Shown: positions 45,613 through 57,704, counted from the stretch's first letter. The stretch is DNA of 64,000 nucleotides from Miscanthus floridulus (GCF_019320115.1 NC_089595.1:105717611-105781610), one strand, 5' to 3'. Numbers and translations are program-made. Notes: a model not told the origin generated them from the letters alone.

Positions 45613-48600
45613 TCATTCCAGCATTACCTTCTTGCTCCTGGTATTTGAAGCTGGACTGGCTGGGCTTGCTGGTACAAGGGGAGGCTTCTTAGGTGTCAGC
45701 TTCTTCTTCACTGCTATCTTCTTCCTTGGTGAACTCTGGGGCAGAACAACCTCCAATGGTGGTGTCTGCACTGTTGCAGTTGATGCCTGGAGGGAGACTA
45801 GTTCATTGGAACCAGTTCCAGACCTGTTACTATCAAATACCAGTTATTGGAACAAGCTTCATTACAATGGGAAATTGTAGAACTATAGGAAAAACATACC
45901 TGCCAGATAGGGTGTTTGGAGTTGTTGATGGTGCAGTGCTAGCTGATGCCTTCTTTTTCTTGGAAGTTGTTGAAGAAGATGATTTGCTCTTCCTCTTCTT
46001 TTCTGCAGCATTGGCCACTGCCTCATTGTGTGGGAATACCATCCCTGTTGATGGAGTGGCCACCACAAGGCTAGTCTCTGTATTGGTACTAGCTGCTTTT
46101 TTCTGCCTTTTCTTTGGGAGACCTCTGCAAAAGACAATTATTAATAGAAAATGTAGTTTAGTTAAATGATAGTTTTATTTATGTAGATGTATTTGATTAC
46201 CTTTCTGCCTCCATTGCAGCTATGTCTGCTGGATCCCCATTCTTGCAAGTGTACCAGTGATGCCCCAATTCATGGCATATGGGACACTCATGTTTTTTCT
46301 TCTTCTTCCCACTTCCTCCCTCCAGAGCCCCTTTCATCCTATTTTTCCTTCTTCCTGCTGTTGACTTAAGCAATGGAGGGTGCATGAAGAACCCATGTGT
46401 GGCTTTGGGCCACATGGACTTGTCAGGAATACATGGGACAGAGCCTGCATAAGCTTCTTTGAATTTCTGGATAGAAAAGTACTCATCTACATGGTCTTCT
46501 AGTTTTGCTCCAGGAATTGAAGTGATGTACGCAATAGCATGTTTGCAGGGTATTCCTGACCCTTGCCAAGCATTACATGAACATGTTCTATTACCTAAGT
46601 CAACCACAAACCTAAATGAACTGCCCCCCTTAGCACAAACTTCTGCAACACCTTCAAGTGAGCTTGTGATCACTTCTATGTCAAGGTTGAAACTGTCTTC
46701 TCTCAGCTTCTTCACAATATGAGGTAAAATCTTGCCTTCAAATGTCCTTGCCACCCTCTTCCTATGATTCCACTTGATTAATATCTTCTGTCTAATGGTG
46801 TCCATCAAGTCATCCAGGTGCTTCCCTTTCTCAGGCTTTATCCAATTATTGAAGGACTCAGCCAAGTTATTAGTGACATAGTCCACCTTTGAACTAGTGA
46901 AGAACTGGCTCCTAGTCCACTTTTTCTTGTGAGTCTCTTGGAGATATACCATAGCCTCTGGTTTGGCTTGAGCCATTGCCTGATAGTGTTTATTAAACAT
47001 GTATGGGCTCCATGAATATGCAGCTGCCCATAAATGATCATCAAAAATCTTTCCACTGTATCTCTTCTTGAAATTTTGTACTAGATGATACATACACTCT
47101 CTATGTTCACATCCTGGAAAAACCTCACTAACTCCATGCATCACTGCCTGTCCACAATCTGTACTGAAAGTAAGTCCATCTGGGTTGCCTATTGCTTCCT
47201 TCAGCCTCTCCATGAACCACACCCAATTCTCATTAGTCTCTGAATCAATGACACCAACTGCTACTGGGAATATCCAGTTGTGCCCATCTACTGCACAGGC
47301 AATGCACAACTGGCCCCTAAACCTCCCAGTTAAAAATGTACTATCTACTGCAAGATATGGTCTGCAACCTCTAAAAAAACCATCAACAGAAGCCTTCAAT
47401 GCAAAAAATAGCCTATTAAACCTTATCTTGTTGTTGATGGTGTGGTGATCAATGACAAAAAAAGTACCAGGACTGCTTTCCTCTAACTGAGCCTTAAGTC
47501 TAAATAGGTTATCAAAGCTTTTGTCCCAAGGCCCATACAGCTTATCCATGGCAAGGTTTTTACCTTTGTACACTCTCCTGTAGGGCACCCAGATCCCAAA
47601 TTCAGCATTCAACTTCTTCTGCAGTTCTTTGGCACCCAGAGTCCCATCTTCCTTCAGCCAATCAATCACTTGATGACACACCCAAAACTGTGTGACTCCT
47701 ACACAGACTTCAGTCCTCCTGGCACTCTGACAGTCATGGCCAAATGGATTCTTCTTCACCTAAAAAAACAGTCCTTACAATCATTAGGCCCTAAAAAAAT
47801 AAATGAATGTACATTTGGTAAAACAAAATACCTTTACAGTACGCCCATCCTTGGTAGTTGATGCATGAATTCTCCACCGACAGCCCAATTCTTCCTTGAA
47901 ACTGCAGCTTGCCCTAAACCTCCCTGTGTCACTAGCCTCAATGTCATAATGGATCTCACGTCTCACAGCATGAGTAGCTACAGCCAATCTAAAAGCATTA
48001 ATGTCTGAATACACAGTGCCTACTGCCATAGGAGGGTCCTTCTTATCATAGTCAGCATCAGGCATTTGTTCAGGCTGTTTATCTTTAACAATATCATCTA
48101 CATCCTCTATTTCATAATCTTTCTCATCATCATGATCATCAACATCAGACTCTTCATCAGTGTCTGATTCATAGGCCTCAGGGGTAGCAGGCTGTCTTGG
48201 CTTATGAGGATTGGAAGGTTCGGGATAATCAGGACCAAGGTCGAGATACAATCCTTCATCATCAACACCCACATGCTCATAGGATGGATTTGGGTTTTCA
48301 AGTGATTCATGTTCAGGCACTACAGACACACTCCTGGGTGTTTTTGCTTGGTTCAGCTATGCTAGGACAGTGGACTGAAGGGGTGACTGGGGCTTGAACA
48401 GAGTGGGCATTGTCACCAAACTCCCAATCAGAAAGATGAGGCTCACTAGTTGGGCTAGTATATGCAAATGTCAAGTAGCAGCACTTCGAAGCCTTGTTTT
48501 TGGCAAACATTTCAACCAAGTCTTGGTCTTTGCAGACTTCAACATGGAGCTTACTGTCCAGACACAAATAAAACATTCGAGCTACATCACCATGCGTGGG

Positions 48601-48744
48601 AGGACACTTGTCGACAATGGACCCAAACAAATCTCCGAAGTTAGTCCGGTCAGCATTCACAACCATGTCCAACGAGTACCACCGACCACGCGCATTGGGA
48701 GCAACAATCCGGATTTCTAGGTTGAAGCTACTGTCTGCGTCCAT
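45613..48744 (-). CDS. MuDR-type transposase, five exons, one frameshift
   Basis: Coding exons from the start: 48744-47832, 47759-46201, 46124-45900 and 45823-45613, with three short GT-AG introns of 72-76 bp. A leader exon may end at 48965 before an intron whose acceptor abuts the ATG. The first coding exon has a PB1-like region, an acidic stretch, then the MuDR DNA-binding domain (ending RIHASTTKDGRTVK). The second has the transposase core with Asp139, Asp201 and Glu301 (numbered within that exon; motifs AVDSTF, STDCGQA, NNLAESFNNW). It also has a C/H cluster CEHREC, a SWIM zinc finger (CSC ... C-K-H at 393-407) and a final CCHC knuckle CPICHELGHHWYTC. The last two exons encode a Lys/Ser-rich nuclear tail. 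One extra base near 48345 shifts the frame; about 968 residues would result without it. The catalytic residues are all present. Confidence 0.9.
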
Positions 48745-49383
48745 CTTACATAGGAGCACGCAATTTTTGGACACACTAAACATTCAGAGTAGAAGCCGTG
48801 TAAATTTCCTCATGCAAATAAATTAGCTCAAGCTAGAGGAAATACGTTGAAGCTTAAATCATTAGATAAAGATCGTAAGAAAGGATATTCATTATTGCAT
48901 CACTATAGCTTGACAATGACATGCATATTTATCATGACTAAAAACCTGTTGCCCTACTGCTTACCTGCATGAGCAGACGAACAGAGTACACACGAGCTCC
49001 AAAAATCGACGCCACAAGCACCTGGGATGGGTATTCTTGCCTCCCAGCCGCGACGCCTCTAGGGTACTGCCACCGCCGCTGCTCACCCGCCGCCGCTGCC
49101 GATCCGAACTCCGCCGCTAGGGTTTGGGGAAGAGACGAGAGAGAGGAATCGAGAGAGAGAAGTGAGATGGCGGTCAATGCCAGTCAATTTGCCCACCGTA
49201 TATGCACTCCAGTCTCAAGGGGTAAGATGGTCAGTTCTCCTGCTCGGTCCCACATGTCAGACCTGTCAGATGTTACAAACCGAATAGAAGGTGGACGGAA
49301 TGGCATGGGGGACAAGAAAGTTTAGGTTTTAGTGGCACGTGGGAAACGACCATCTTTTATAATGATATAGAGGTAAAAGTCTC
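48745..49383 (-). promoter_or_regulatory. MULE leader, leader intron and TIR promoter region
   Basis: A donor CAG-gtaagc on the minus strand at 48965-48960 and an acceptor-like gtaag before the ATG at 48744 suggest a leader intron of about 220 bp. A GC-rich leader exon lies at about 48965-49170. Mutator elements carry their promoter in the TIR, so the 110 bp at the right end is the likely promoter, facing away from UMP1 but adjacent to it. Confidence 0.5.
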
Positions 49384-49495
49384 CTAAATCAAGCCCGAAG
49401 CCTCAAACTTCAGCTTCCTTTCTTCCCCGCAAAGAAAGAAGGCAAATAGTTCTAGCGTGAGAGGCGGAGTTGCGGTCTTGCGGAGAGCATCGACG

Positions 49496-51697
49496 ATGCA
49501 GAGCAGCAGCATGAAGAGGGAGATCGGCGAGACCCACGACACCCTCCGCTTCGGCATGAACGCCGGCGTCAAGGCCGACCTCGCGCCGCCGCACCCGCTC
49601 CAGTCCACCATCCAATCGGTAAGGATTCGTCGCCCTCCTCCGTTTCCCTTTGTCGGTGCCCTCGAAACCCTAACGCTGAGCCTGGGATCCATGTTTGGGT
49701 GGGACGCGCTCCCCCCGTACAGGAGACCAAGTTCTGGGCGGACAAGAAGAAGTTCGGGACAGATGCCATCTACGGATCCGCTCTCAACATTCGCAAGGAT
49801 CTCGATGCCCAAATCCTCTCCAGGTTCTTCACTTTCCCCTTTGCGGCTGTTCTTACCGGAAAATAAAATTTCCTTCCATCAATCCGTTCGAATTCAATTT
49901 AGGAAGTAGTTAGTGGTTGATGGGAGCACTAAAAAAATGCTCATCTGGCTGCTGGAATTGACAGTCCCGAGGGAAGTTTAGGTGAATTCCTGAAGCTTTG
50001 TTACCTTCCTCATGATATACATAGTCACATACTAGGAAGGTCGGCACACTTTGCTGCACCCATGTTTGTTGGCATCCAAAGAAAATTGATTTGATTACTT
50101 GCGTTGTAGGTTGGGTAGCTTAAGAATAAAATTGTGTTAATGCATGTATTGTGTACAGCTGTTCTGATATTAATTGCATATTTAGTACTCCATTCATTCC
50201 AAATTATAAGACGTTTTAGCATTTTAGATACATAGATTTTGCTATGTACTTAGATATACATTATGTCTAGATACATAACAAAAACAATGTATCTAGAAAA
50301 GCCAAAACGTCTTATAATTTGGAACGGATGGAGTACTTCGGTATTAGTATAGCAGTAAGTAAATTCATACAGATCACAATATAGCAGTAAGTATAACAGT
50401 ACTTTTGAATAGCTTCATTTTGTGTGTGAGGTTTTCTGTTAAGTCTTAGTATCGTAAGTACCACTTTCTCACAGATAAAATACGCACGTTTGGTTGATAA
50501 CTTGATATTCACTATAAAATGGGTCTCTGAATGTCTAGACCTTTCTCTTCTTCAATGTGCAATCATATGTTGCAATTCAGCAATTGTTTGTGTTCATCTG
50601 GTCCTTCTTAGTTCTCACGCCAACTGTGAATGGACGAAAGAGGGAGGCAACTAAGGAAATAGGAGTGCGCCTTTTATTTCATTTACCTTCATCCGTCGAC
50701 AACTTAGGACATTTAGCTTAAATTGTTTTCTTGGTGATTAACCAGTTTAGCTCTCTTGATGCCTTGCTGATGGATATTCTGTGATGCCAGGTTCCAAAGG
50801 CCCCCTGGTGCTTTGCCGTCATCTCTGCTTGGATATGAGGCACTGACAGGTTCCCTGGATGATTTTGGATTTGAAGATTATCTTAACAGTAAGACATTCT
50901 ATCATTTGTTATTGATGTGTCATTTCCTTCTCTATCACATGTATAAGCATTTTCGCAATAGTTTATGACCACCTTAATATTCTTAGCCAGAGAGTGCTGT
51001 TGTTTTTAATCATCTTAACCTTCTATAATTCGCACTAATTTTGTTGTACTTAGGAAGACCCTTTGAAGTAAAACTAATTTATCCGGCTTAATTGAAAGTT
51101 AGGAGTTCCTATAAATCAGGAGTAGTAAATTTACCAAACCAATTATATAGCTGTTGGATGAACTTTGAGTCTTGGAGAGGTTATCAGTAAGTTTTTTTGT
51201 TGGAGAGGTCATCAATTCAAGAGCCTTCAGATTACATGATTGTTTGCTATTGTTTTACTTGATTTAATGATGTATGTACTAGGAAAAAGTGTTATATGCT
51301 TTGTAACACAGTCTGACCTGAGCTTATCTTTCATAGCTATAAGCCTACAATAACTTTCTTTGTAGTTAGGATCAGCATCTTTGATAAGTGATAAAATCTT
51401 GTGTTTCATTTGTCAGTGGTCATTTGTGCTTACTGCTTTATAGTATTTTATCTATGTATATTTTGGTCAGACGCAATTAAAGTATAGCACTGAACTTTTC
51501 CCCCCTTTGTAGTATGTGGGTATTTTTCCTATTGCCACAATTGTCTTTGAGTTGTGCTAATTTCCTTTTTCTGTTGGCTTGCAGTGCCTCAAGATTCTGA
51601 CAGTTTCCGTCAACATGACATGCACCACGGAATGGAGGTTCGCCTTGGTTTGTCCAAGGGACCTATCTGCCCTAGCTTCAATTGTGGCAGAATGTAG
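49496..51697 (+). CDS. UMP1: proteasome maturation factor UMP1 homologue
   Basis: Four exons, 49496-49618, 49723-49823, 50791-50888 and 51585-51697, with consistent GT-AG introns, encode 144 residues. The sequence has the plant UMP1 pattern: DTLRFGMN then HPLQ in exon 1, LDAQILSR at the end of exon 2, FQRPPGALPSSLLGYEALTG then GFEDYLN in exon 3, and DMHHGMEVRLGLSKGP with CPSF in exon 4. UMP1 is the short-lived chaperone that joins half-proteasomes and is degraded inside the finished 20S core; in grasses the family is often mislabelled cyclin-B1-2. A second in-frame ATG at 49511 is an alternative start. No residue looks damaged. A Stowaway MITE sits in intron 2. The MULE ends 103 bp upstream, so little native promoter remains between them. 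Confidence 0.93.
50188..50333. mobile_element. Stowaway (Tc1/mariner) MITE in UMP1 intron 2
   Basis: A 146 bp element with ctccattcattccaaatta at the left and its inverted partner ending ggaacggatggag, flanked by TA on both sides (50186-50187, 50334-50335). The ends follow the CTCCNTCCGTTCC consensus of grass Stowaway elements. The middle (gacgttttagc ... gccaaaacgtc) continues the inverted repeat. Confidence 0.9.
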
Positions 51698-51862
51698 TTC
51701 TGCTGCACGTTCACCTCTCAGTCCAGTACTTTGGTCAATAGACCATACCATATTAAGATGGTGAAATATGATAACTGGTAGCTTGCATCTGTTCAATGTT
51801 ATGTTTCAATGAACACCGAATTTAATATTTGTCCAGTTTGAACTTTGGCACCACCGGAAAAG

Positions 51863-52000
51863 TACCCGTTCGGCTTACCCCATATTCGGCTTGTTCGGCT
51901 TCTTTTTTCAGCCGGAACAGTATTTTTCTTTCACAGCAATTCAGCCAGAACAGTGTTTTTTAGCCAGTTTTAGCCAAAATTCTGCCAGCCGAACGGGGCC
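51863..52000. mobile_element. MITE, family A copy 2
   Basis: The left end cccgttcggct and right end agccgaacggggcc are inverted repeats. The interior has cagtatttttctttcacagc and gccagttttagccaaaatt, shared with the 1.6 kb copy in the opposite orientation. Confidence 0.75.
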
Positions 52001-53441
52001 CAACCACCTACTTTTTTCGGATTTCCTTGCCCCTGCAAGCCCAGCGACCCCAAATTTCTGTTTGTTTGATGTGGGTTGTCCATGGTTGCCAAAATGTTTG
52101 TTCTCTAGGGCATGGTTTTATTTTGGGACACAAATGGAACACATTAAGCATGCAGTCGATTCCTTGATGTACCTCGGTATCAATCTTCACAGGGGCTTAG
52201 GTCGTGCTGAGACTGGTTAAACAACGCTACTGCAACCAAAGCCCTAATATATTTTTTAGTTGTGACACATCAGAGATGGGGTTTGGATCATCCATCTTCA
52301 AGGAAGAATACTACTGTGGTTTGCAGCATGATGGAATTGTTTCGAGAGTCCCAGTTACTGAAGGCTTTCTTTGGTTAGTTGCTGTAATTGATATTTGCAT
52401 TGGTACAAAACTACAAATAGGGTTGTTGAATAGAAATTTTATTTTACAATCCATCTGGGAGATTAAACTGAAAATACAGACTTCAAGTGGAAGGCTATGG
52501 ACTTGCAACGCCACCTATTTGACACGATGAATGGTTCGTAGCATTCCAACACAGACATAATAAAAGGAACATGTGTCATTTTATTTGGCCAGTTGCTGGA
52601 TACCAACAGTTAATCCCAACATCACAAATTAATCTGTCCATTATGTTAACTGTAATGTTGGTGCTAGCTTCCTGATCACTGGACTTGTGATCAGCATAGA
52701 AGATAGTCAAATAGGAAGGTCGCTTAGACAAGATCACATATGTGGCAGGATAATTCCCATTTGCCCACTTAGTTTGATTCTCATCATTTATCCCCTCCCT
52801 CACACAAATATGGAGGAATTACAAATCACGGCATGTACTCATGCAGTGCACAGATTTTGTTTCCTTCCCTTCACCTGTATGGTAGACATGGTATTGGCTG
52901 ATGGCCTCCTTCACTTCACTTGTATATGCCAGTTGTCAGATATGCTACAGACGTACCTGATGTTTGCGCTGCAGCCTGCAGGTGCCTGTTGTAGCTTGTT
53001 CGTCAGGCAAAAGCGCTGCTTGACGAGGGGTGTGGTTTTGGGTTCTTCCATATCGCTACCTCTGCCGGAAACGGAGTCCATTTGCCAAGCACTTGAGCAG
53101 CAGCAGCAGCACTGCCTTCCTTCACCAAATTCGTACCCCCAAAGTATTCGAGCGACAACAGCATATTGCCGAGATGAAGCAACTCTGGGATCTCTGGGAA
53201 CAGTGGTGTGTAGTAATCGATAATGTAGGTCATTATAGCTGTGAGACATTGACACAAGGTAAAATTTGCATTGTTCTGGTAGAGCTAAGCGATACGCTGT
53301 TAAATACGTGCACTTTAGTACTCCAAAGTCCAAATGTGCCATAGTAGTTTAAACGGAGCTTTGGACATGGTTGGCTGGTTGGCGATTCAGCACAACCAGC
53401 CTGAAATTGCTTTGGAGAACGAATGTTTACCGGTTTGCATT

Positions 53442-53547
53442 GGCCCTGTTCGCTTGAGCTTATTCAGAACTACTTTTCAGCCATGGAACAGTATTTTCCT
53501 CTCACGACATTTCAGCATAAGTCAAATTTCAGCATCCGCGAACAAGG
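53442..53547. mobile_element. MITE, family A copy 3 (short)
   Basis: Left end ggccctgttcgcttgagctta and right end gcgaacaaggtgg, inverted with mismatches. It contains the family word cagtattttcctctcac. It is about 30 bp shorter than the others. Confidence 0.65.
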
Positions 53548-53998
53548 TGGATATGTTCTAATCCCAACCTAGTTTATCCTTGTGAGATTAAAATTTAGCT
53601 GCTCTCCACATAGCAGAGTGTTAGCAATTTTTAGAACATAAATGCACTTGAGATCTTTTTTTTTAGGGAGTGGAATCAGTGCATATAAATAATTTTTTTT
53701 GAGCAAAAGTGCATATAAATAATTGACACGTTACATGGTGTGTATGGCCCAATAAAGTGTGATATGTGATAAATTCAGGCCCAATCAATCTGTCGACGGG
53801 CTATAAGAAAGGTCGATAGCAACCGCCTCAACAATAGGGCCCGACTGGAGGATGAACTGATGAAGCCCAGGTAGATGATGCGTATAGAAGCGGAGTGGGG
53901 AGGCCCACTCGCGCAGCGGCGCCACTGCTAATCATCTGTTTACCACCCGCCGCCGCCCTCGCTGACATCGATTGGCACCGCCGCCGCCTGGCAGGAAG

Positions 53999-56404
53999 GT
54001 AATCCCTCCACCGCTCTCTCTTCCCTCTGTTCCTCCCTCTCTCTGTCTCTCAGCATGGGTTTAGCCTCGGCCTCAGGGTTTAGGCACGGGTTCCAGCTAT
54101 TGTACTTGCGGTCCAAATCTCACCTCCGCCGCTGCGCCTTCCCCGTGGCTGTGAGAGTGAGACCGGAGTTTGGGGGATTTGGTATAGACTCGCAACGAGA
54201 TCCATTGCCGGCGACGAGCCCCAGCTGGCAACACCCGCCGGCGACGCACCGTGAGCCGCTGACGTCCTGTTGAGTCCTGGACGCTTGCACGCGCGCGCGA
54301 CGAGCTCCGTGTTGAATCCTGTGGGGTTCTTCCTTCTGGATCCCTTTTTTTTTATCATTGTTGGATCCCATTTTGATTGCCTGCGAACTAGGGGCCGCGT
54401 GAAAATCATCCGTCAACCGTACCTGTTCTGCTGTGAGGTATTCTTGCTCATTGAACCACAACCACCTACTGTTCTTCTCTGTCGCAGGGGCGGCGGAGTC
54501 CAGTAACACTTCCTATCCTCATGTAGTTTCGGTCCACGGATATTAGGCCCAGCAACAAAGGGACTAGGGCACCTGCTGCTGCTCCTCGCACCCGCACACG
54601 GCGCACGCACGGGAGTCCGCTCGTGGCTCCTCCGCCGCCTCCACGCCACGCCGCCATCGGCCGCTGGACGGCCAGAGCGGTGGTGACCTCCTCCTCGCCA
54701 AGTCTCTCGCTGCAGGGTGGGAGCAACCGAGCGGCAGCTGGCAGCCACGTTTCCCTTCTCCCTCCGAGTCCGGCCCTTCCTCAATCCCTCTGGAGTCCGG
54801 ACTCTGGTATTTCTCTCGATCCCTCACCCTCTGGTAGGAGAACACTAATCTACGCATAAATAGAATCTCTTTATCTAATTCATTTGTACTTGTAGTCTTG
54901 TGGATAGTAGACTTGTATGTCATATCTATTTTAATTGGATTGAAAATTGAAAGTGCAATCATGAATCTAAAAAATCACAAGAATTGAATTCCCGTTTGAA
55001 GAAGTTATCTAAACTACCTAGTAGTAGTACTGGTGGTACTGTAATGTTACATTCAAATTAGAAATGTTTGCTCAATATTTAATCTTCGTTTTTTTGTCCC
55101 TTTTTGAATTTACATTTTCATCTTATCCACATCCACGTGTAATGTTCTTAACAATTGTATTGCATTATTAAACATGTAGTTCAATCGTTGTATCAACTAG
55201 AAAATTTTTCTTTGTTGGGTAGTTTTCGCCGCGGGGTAAAGGCGGGTATTAGGTAAATCCTGGGTCCACAACTGTGTGTCCCAGTGGTTACAAACCGAAT
55301 GTTTTACTTCTTTATCAATTGTACTTGTTTCTAGAATTGGTACTTGCCCAAAAAGGCAAAAACTATTCCTCACCTGACGTTTGTCCTGATTATAGGAATG
55401 ATGTGAGGGCAGTATTTTCTGCTCGATTTTTAACTGTGTAATCTTAGAGGAGATCCATCACTTGTTGGCTTATGTATCTCCACCCAACTAAGCAAACCTT
55501 CCTGCTAGGCTGCTACTGCCGTTACAATTTTAACATAACCTTGTTATTTATTTAAAGTCCAAATTACTCCCCTCAATTTTGACATATGTCCTGATAACCA
55601 TCTAAACTAATATTTGGTTCAATTTACTCACTCCAACTGTTTCAATTGTTCCAATTTACACCTTTAAAAGATTGGCACATCCGTCTATCCTCAGCAACCT
55701 TCTTTTGTACCATTGGTAGTATGAATTGGTGGAAGCATCGGTAGTACTATAAAATTGGTGGAAGCACTGGTAGAGTGAATTTGTGGAGTCACATTGTGAC
55801 TGCAAGAGCTGAAACATTTGGTCTTTATTAGAACTGCCTCTGTGATCTGTGAATCATCTATTTGAGCAAGTACGCAAAATATGTTGATGTTGATGGTCAG
55901 ATTAATTTGATATGTGAGTGCGAGTTGTATGCAGTGGCCAGCACTTGTCTTGCCTCTGGTATCAGATTATGTTTCATTTGGTTACAGTATTTGGTTTTCA
56001 AGATTTAAATTCACAGTACAGCCTTCCCTTTGAATAGAGAAATATGTGGATGATTTAATTTCTTTCTTTGGACTCAACTTTAAATTAGTTAGGTAGTATT
56101 GTTTCTATTTATTTTTGGACTGATAGTTGAACTAAGACCTTGCATTTTCCTGAAGGGTATTTTAAAAAGAATGTTTATACACCCTTGAATTGTTGCTGTT
56201 GACATATACTTCCAATTCCAATTGAACTTGTGTTACCGTGTAGTAATTAAAACATTATAGAAACGATCTTCTGACATGGTTCACTTGTGTGCAATCCTTA
56301 GCTAGGAATAAATGTCAGCCAGATCCTATGCATAGTCTGAACTCACATTGGAGTAGTTCTTACTGAATTCCAACGTTGTCCCTACCTTTTCCTTGATCTT
56401 GCAG
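53999..56404 (+). other. probable 5' UTR intron of the bL20m gene
   Basis: A good donor (GGAAG-gtaatc) at 53999 follows GC-rich leader sequence, and a good acceptor (tgatcttgcag) ends at 56404, 43 bp before the bL20m ATG. The 2.4 kb between hold no recognisable exon; a GC-rich patch at 54050-54830 is open in several frames without known similarity and could be an alternative leader. Transposon-like phrases occur near 55560-55690. This model is inference from splice signals. Confidence 0.4.
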
Positions 56405-56447
56405 ATATAGGGCAGAGTGTTTTGTGTGAGACTACCAAAACTTGAAA

Positions 56448-57019
56448 ATGAACAAGGGAAAGATTTTTAAGCTTGCTAAGGGATTCAGAGGAAGGGCGAA
56501 AAATTGCATAAGGATAGCAAGGGAGAGGGTGGAAAAGGCACTGCAATATTCATACAGGGATCGACGCAACAAGAAGAGAGACATGCGATCTCTTTGGATT
56601 GAGCGCATCAATGCTGGTACACGCCTCCATGGGGTATGCATCATTTACATTCGAGGCTCATTTTCTATTCTTAGCCCAAAGTTTCTTTTCTTGGTCACGC
56701 TAAAACAAACAATTCTCAGAAAACACCAGCTTTGTTCATCTCATACAAGTAGAATAAGCTGCCAGAGCTTTGAATCGTTCCAAATGTAGACGCTGCAGTG
56801 CCCATGCTTATTATAGCTTCTTAATTGTTTGTCCAGGTGAACTATGGCAATTTCATGCATGGATTAATGAAGGAGAATATCCAACTCAACAGGAAGGTAC
56901 TCTCAGAGCTGTCAATGCACGAGCCATACAGCTTCAAGGCTCTTGTCGATGTATCTCGCAATGCATTTCCCGGCAACAGGCCTGTTCCTGCTAAGGAGGG
57001 GCTAGCAAGCATTCTGTAA
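56448..57019 (+). CDS. RPL20: large-subunit ribosomal protein bL20, mitochondrial type
   Basis: Exons 56448-56633 and 56837-57019, joined in phase 0 across a 203 bp GT-AG intron, encode 122 residues, the usual size of bL20. The sequence has the family signature: [13 protein letters not shown] near the start, then [19 protein letters not shown], the junction LHG-VNYG, and LNRKVLSEL. bL20 binds 23S-type rRNA early in large-subunit assembly. The plastid version is encoded in plastid DNA, so a nuclear copy like this serves mitochondria. There is no cleavable presequence, as in other short mitochondrial ribosomal proteins. The start is the ATG in aaaatgaac; no upstream in-frame ATG is present. No damage is visible. 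Confidence 0.92.
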
Positions 57020-57421
57020 ACGTTTCGTTCCCAATAATTAGGTTACATCGACATCTGAAAGTACCTTTCTGCTTGTAACGTAACGAGGAGGTTGTCACGG
57101 GCATTGCACGTGTTATTCCCTGTTTTTTTCCTCGTTTGGTGAGCTGTTGGGACATATCTAATTACATGTTTTGTACCTCATGCCCCTTACTTTTTAGTTT
57201 TCTGAAGAACGTGTTCCATTCGCTCATGAAAACTTTGAGCAGAATCAACTGTAGATTACGTTTTGTGCTTCGTTGATGGGCTTAGATTCTGGGAAGAGGC
57301 CAGAGTAAGTAGCCACTCATTTTCAAGCTCATGGAAAATGTATGTGGTCTGATACTGCAGAACGCAGCCGCGGAGTAGGTATTTTCCTACTGAAAATCGT
57401 GGCATTATCACATCTCTTAAC
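57020..57421. other. bL20m 3' flank
   Basis: T-rich 3' UTR and intergenic sequence. No feature is recognised up to the MITE at 57422. Confidence 0.5.
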
Positions 57422-57558
57422 GGCATGTTCATTTTGGTTTATTCGCTCGTATCTGGCTTATAATTCACGACTTGAATAGTGCTTTTCTCTCACACCAAAT
57501 CAGTCAGCGGTACTTTCAGCCATGCTTATAAGCCAATTCAGCCGAAACGAACATGCTG
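57422..57558. mobile_element. MITE, family A copy 4
   Basis: The ends ggcatgttcattttgg and ccgaaacgaacatgctg are inverted with mismatches. The interior has the family word atagtgcttttctctcac and cagccatgcttataagcc. It is the most diverged copy. Confidence 0.65.
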
Positions 57559-57704
57559 TAAAAATTCGGCCCGTGGGCTGCCTCATCGTCTTCTAGAAGA
57601 ATCATGGCCCCCTTCTGAAATCGTGGCATCATCACATCTCTTGCATTATTTTAAGCTCTCTCTCTCTAGCATGGAAGGTTTTGCGCGTTCACATAATACA
57701 TTTA

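Larger units (their letters stand above)
44939..49383. mobile_element. Mutator-like element (MULE) with perfect 9 bp target duplication
   Basis: The ends gagacttttacctct (left) and, inverted, gagacttttacctct (right) start terminal inverted repeats that continue for more than 100 bp through ccattataaaagatggtcg and cctaaactttcttgt, with a 24 or so bp extra piece in the left one. The 9 bp ctaaatcaa precedes the left end (44930-44938) and follows the right end (49384-49392) exactly, as expected of Mutator transposition. It carries one transposase gene on the minus strand and nothing else. The perfect duplication and well-kept ends suggest a fairly recent insertion. It lies 97 bp from the SIG1-carrying element and 103 bp upstream of the UMP1 start codon. 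Confidence 0.94.
51698..53940. other. UMP1 3' flank and intergenic sequence
   Basis: Holds the UMP1 3' UTR and two MITEs of family A (51863-52000, 53442-53547). A CAG microsatellite lies at about 53095-53113. Open frames around 52900-53340 on both strands are not recognisable as proteins. No gene can be supported. Confidence 0.45.

Noticed and set aside
48313..48360. Programmed ribosomal frameshift in the MULE transposase
   Set aside because: The local sequence gcaaaaacaccc does not form a canonical slippery heptamer, and the shift needs a skipped base; an indel is simpler.
52911..53342. Open frames on both strands between UMP1 and bL20m
   Set aside because: Translations are not recognisable, codon use is not exon-like, and no splice structure supports a gene.
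54050..54830. GC-rich open frames in the bL20m leader region
   Set aside because: They probably reflect leader or promoter composition; no family resemblance and no consistent exon model.
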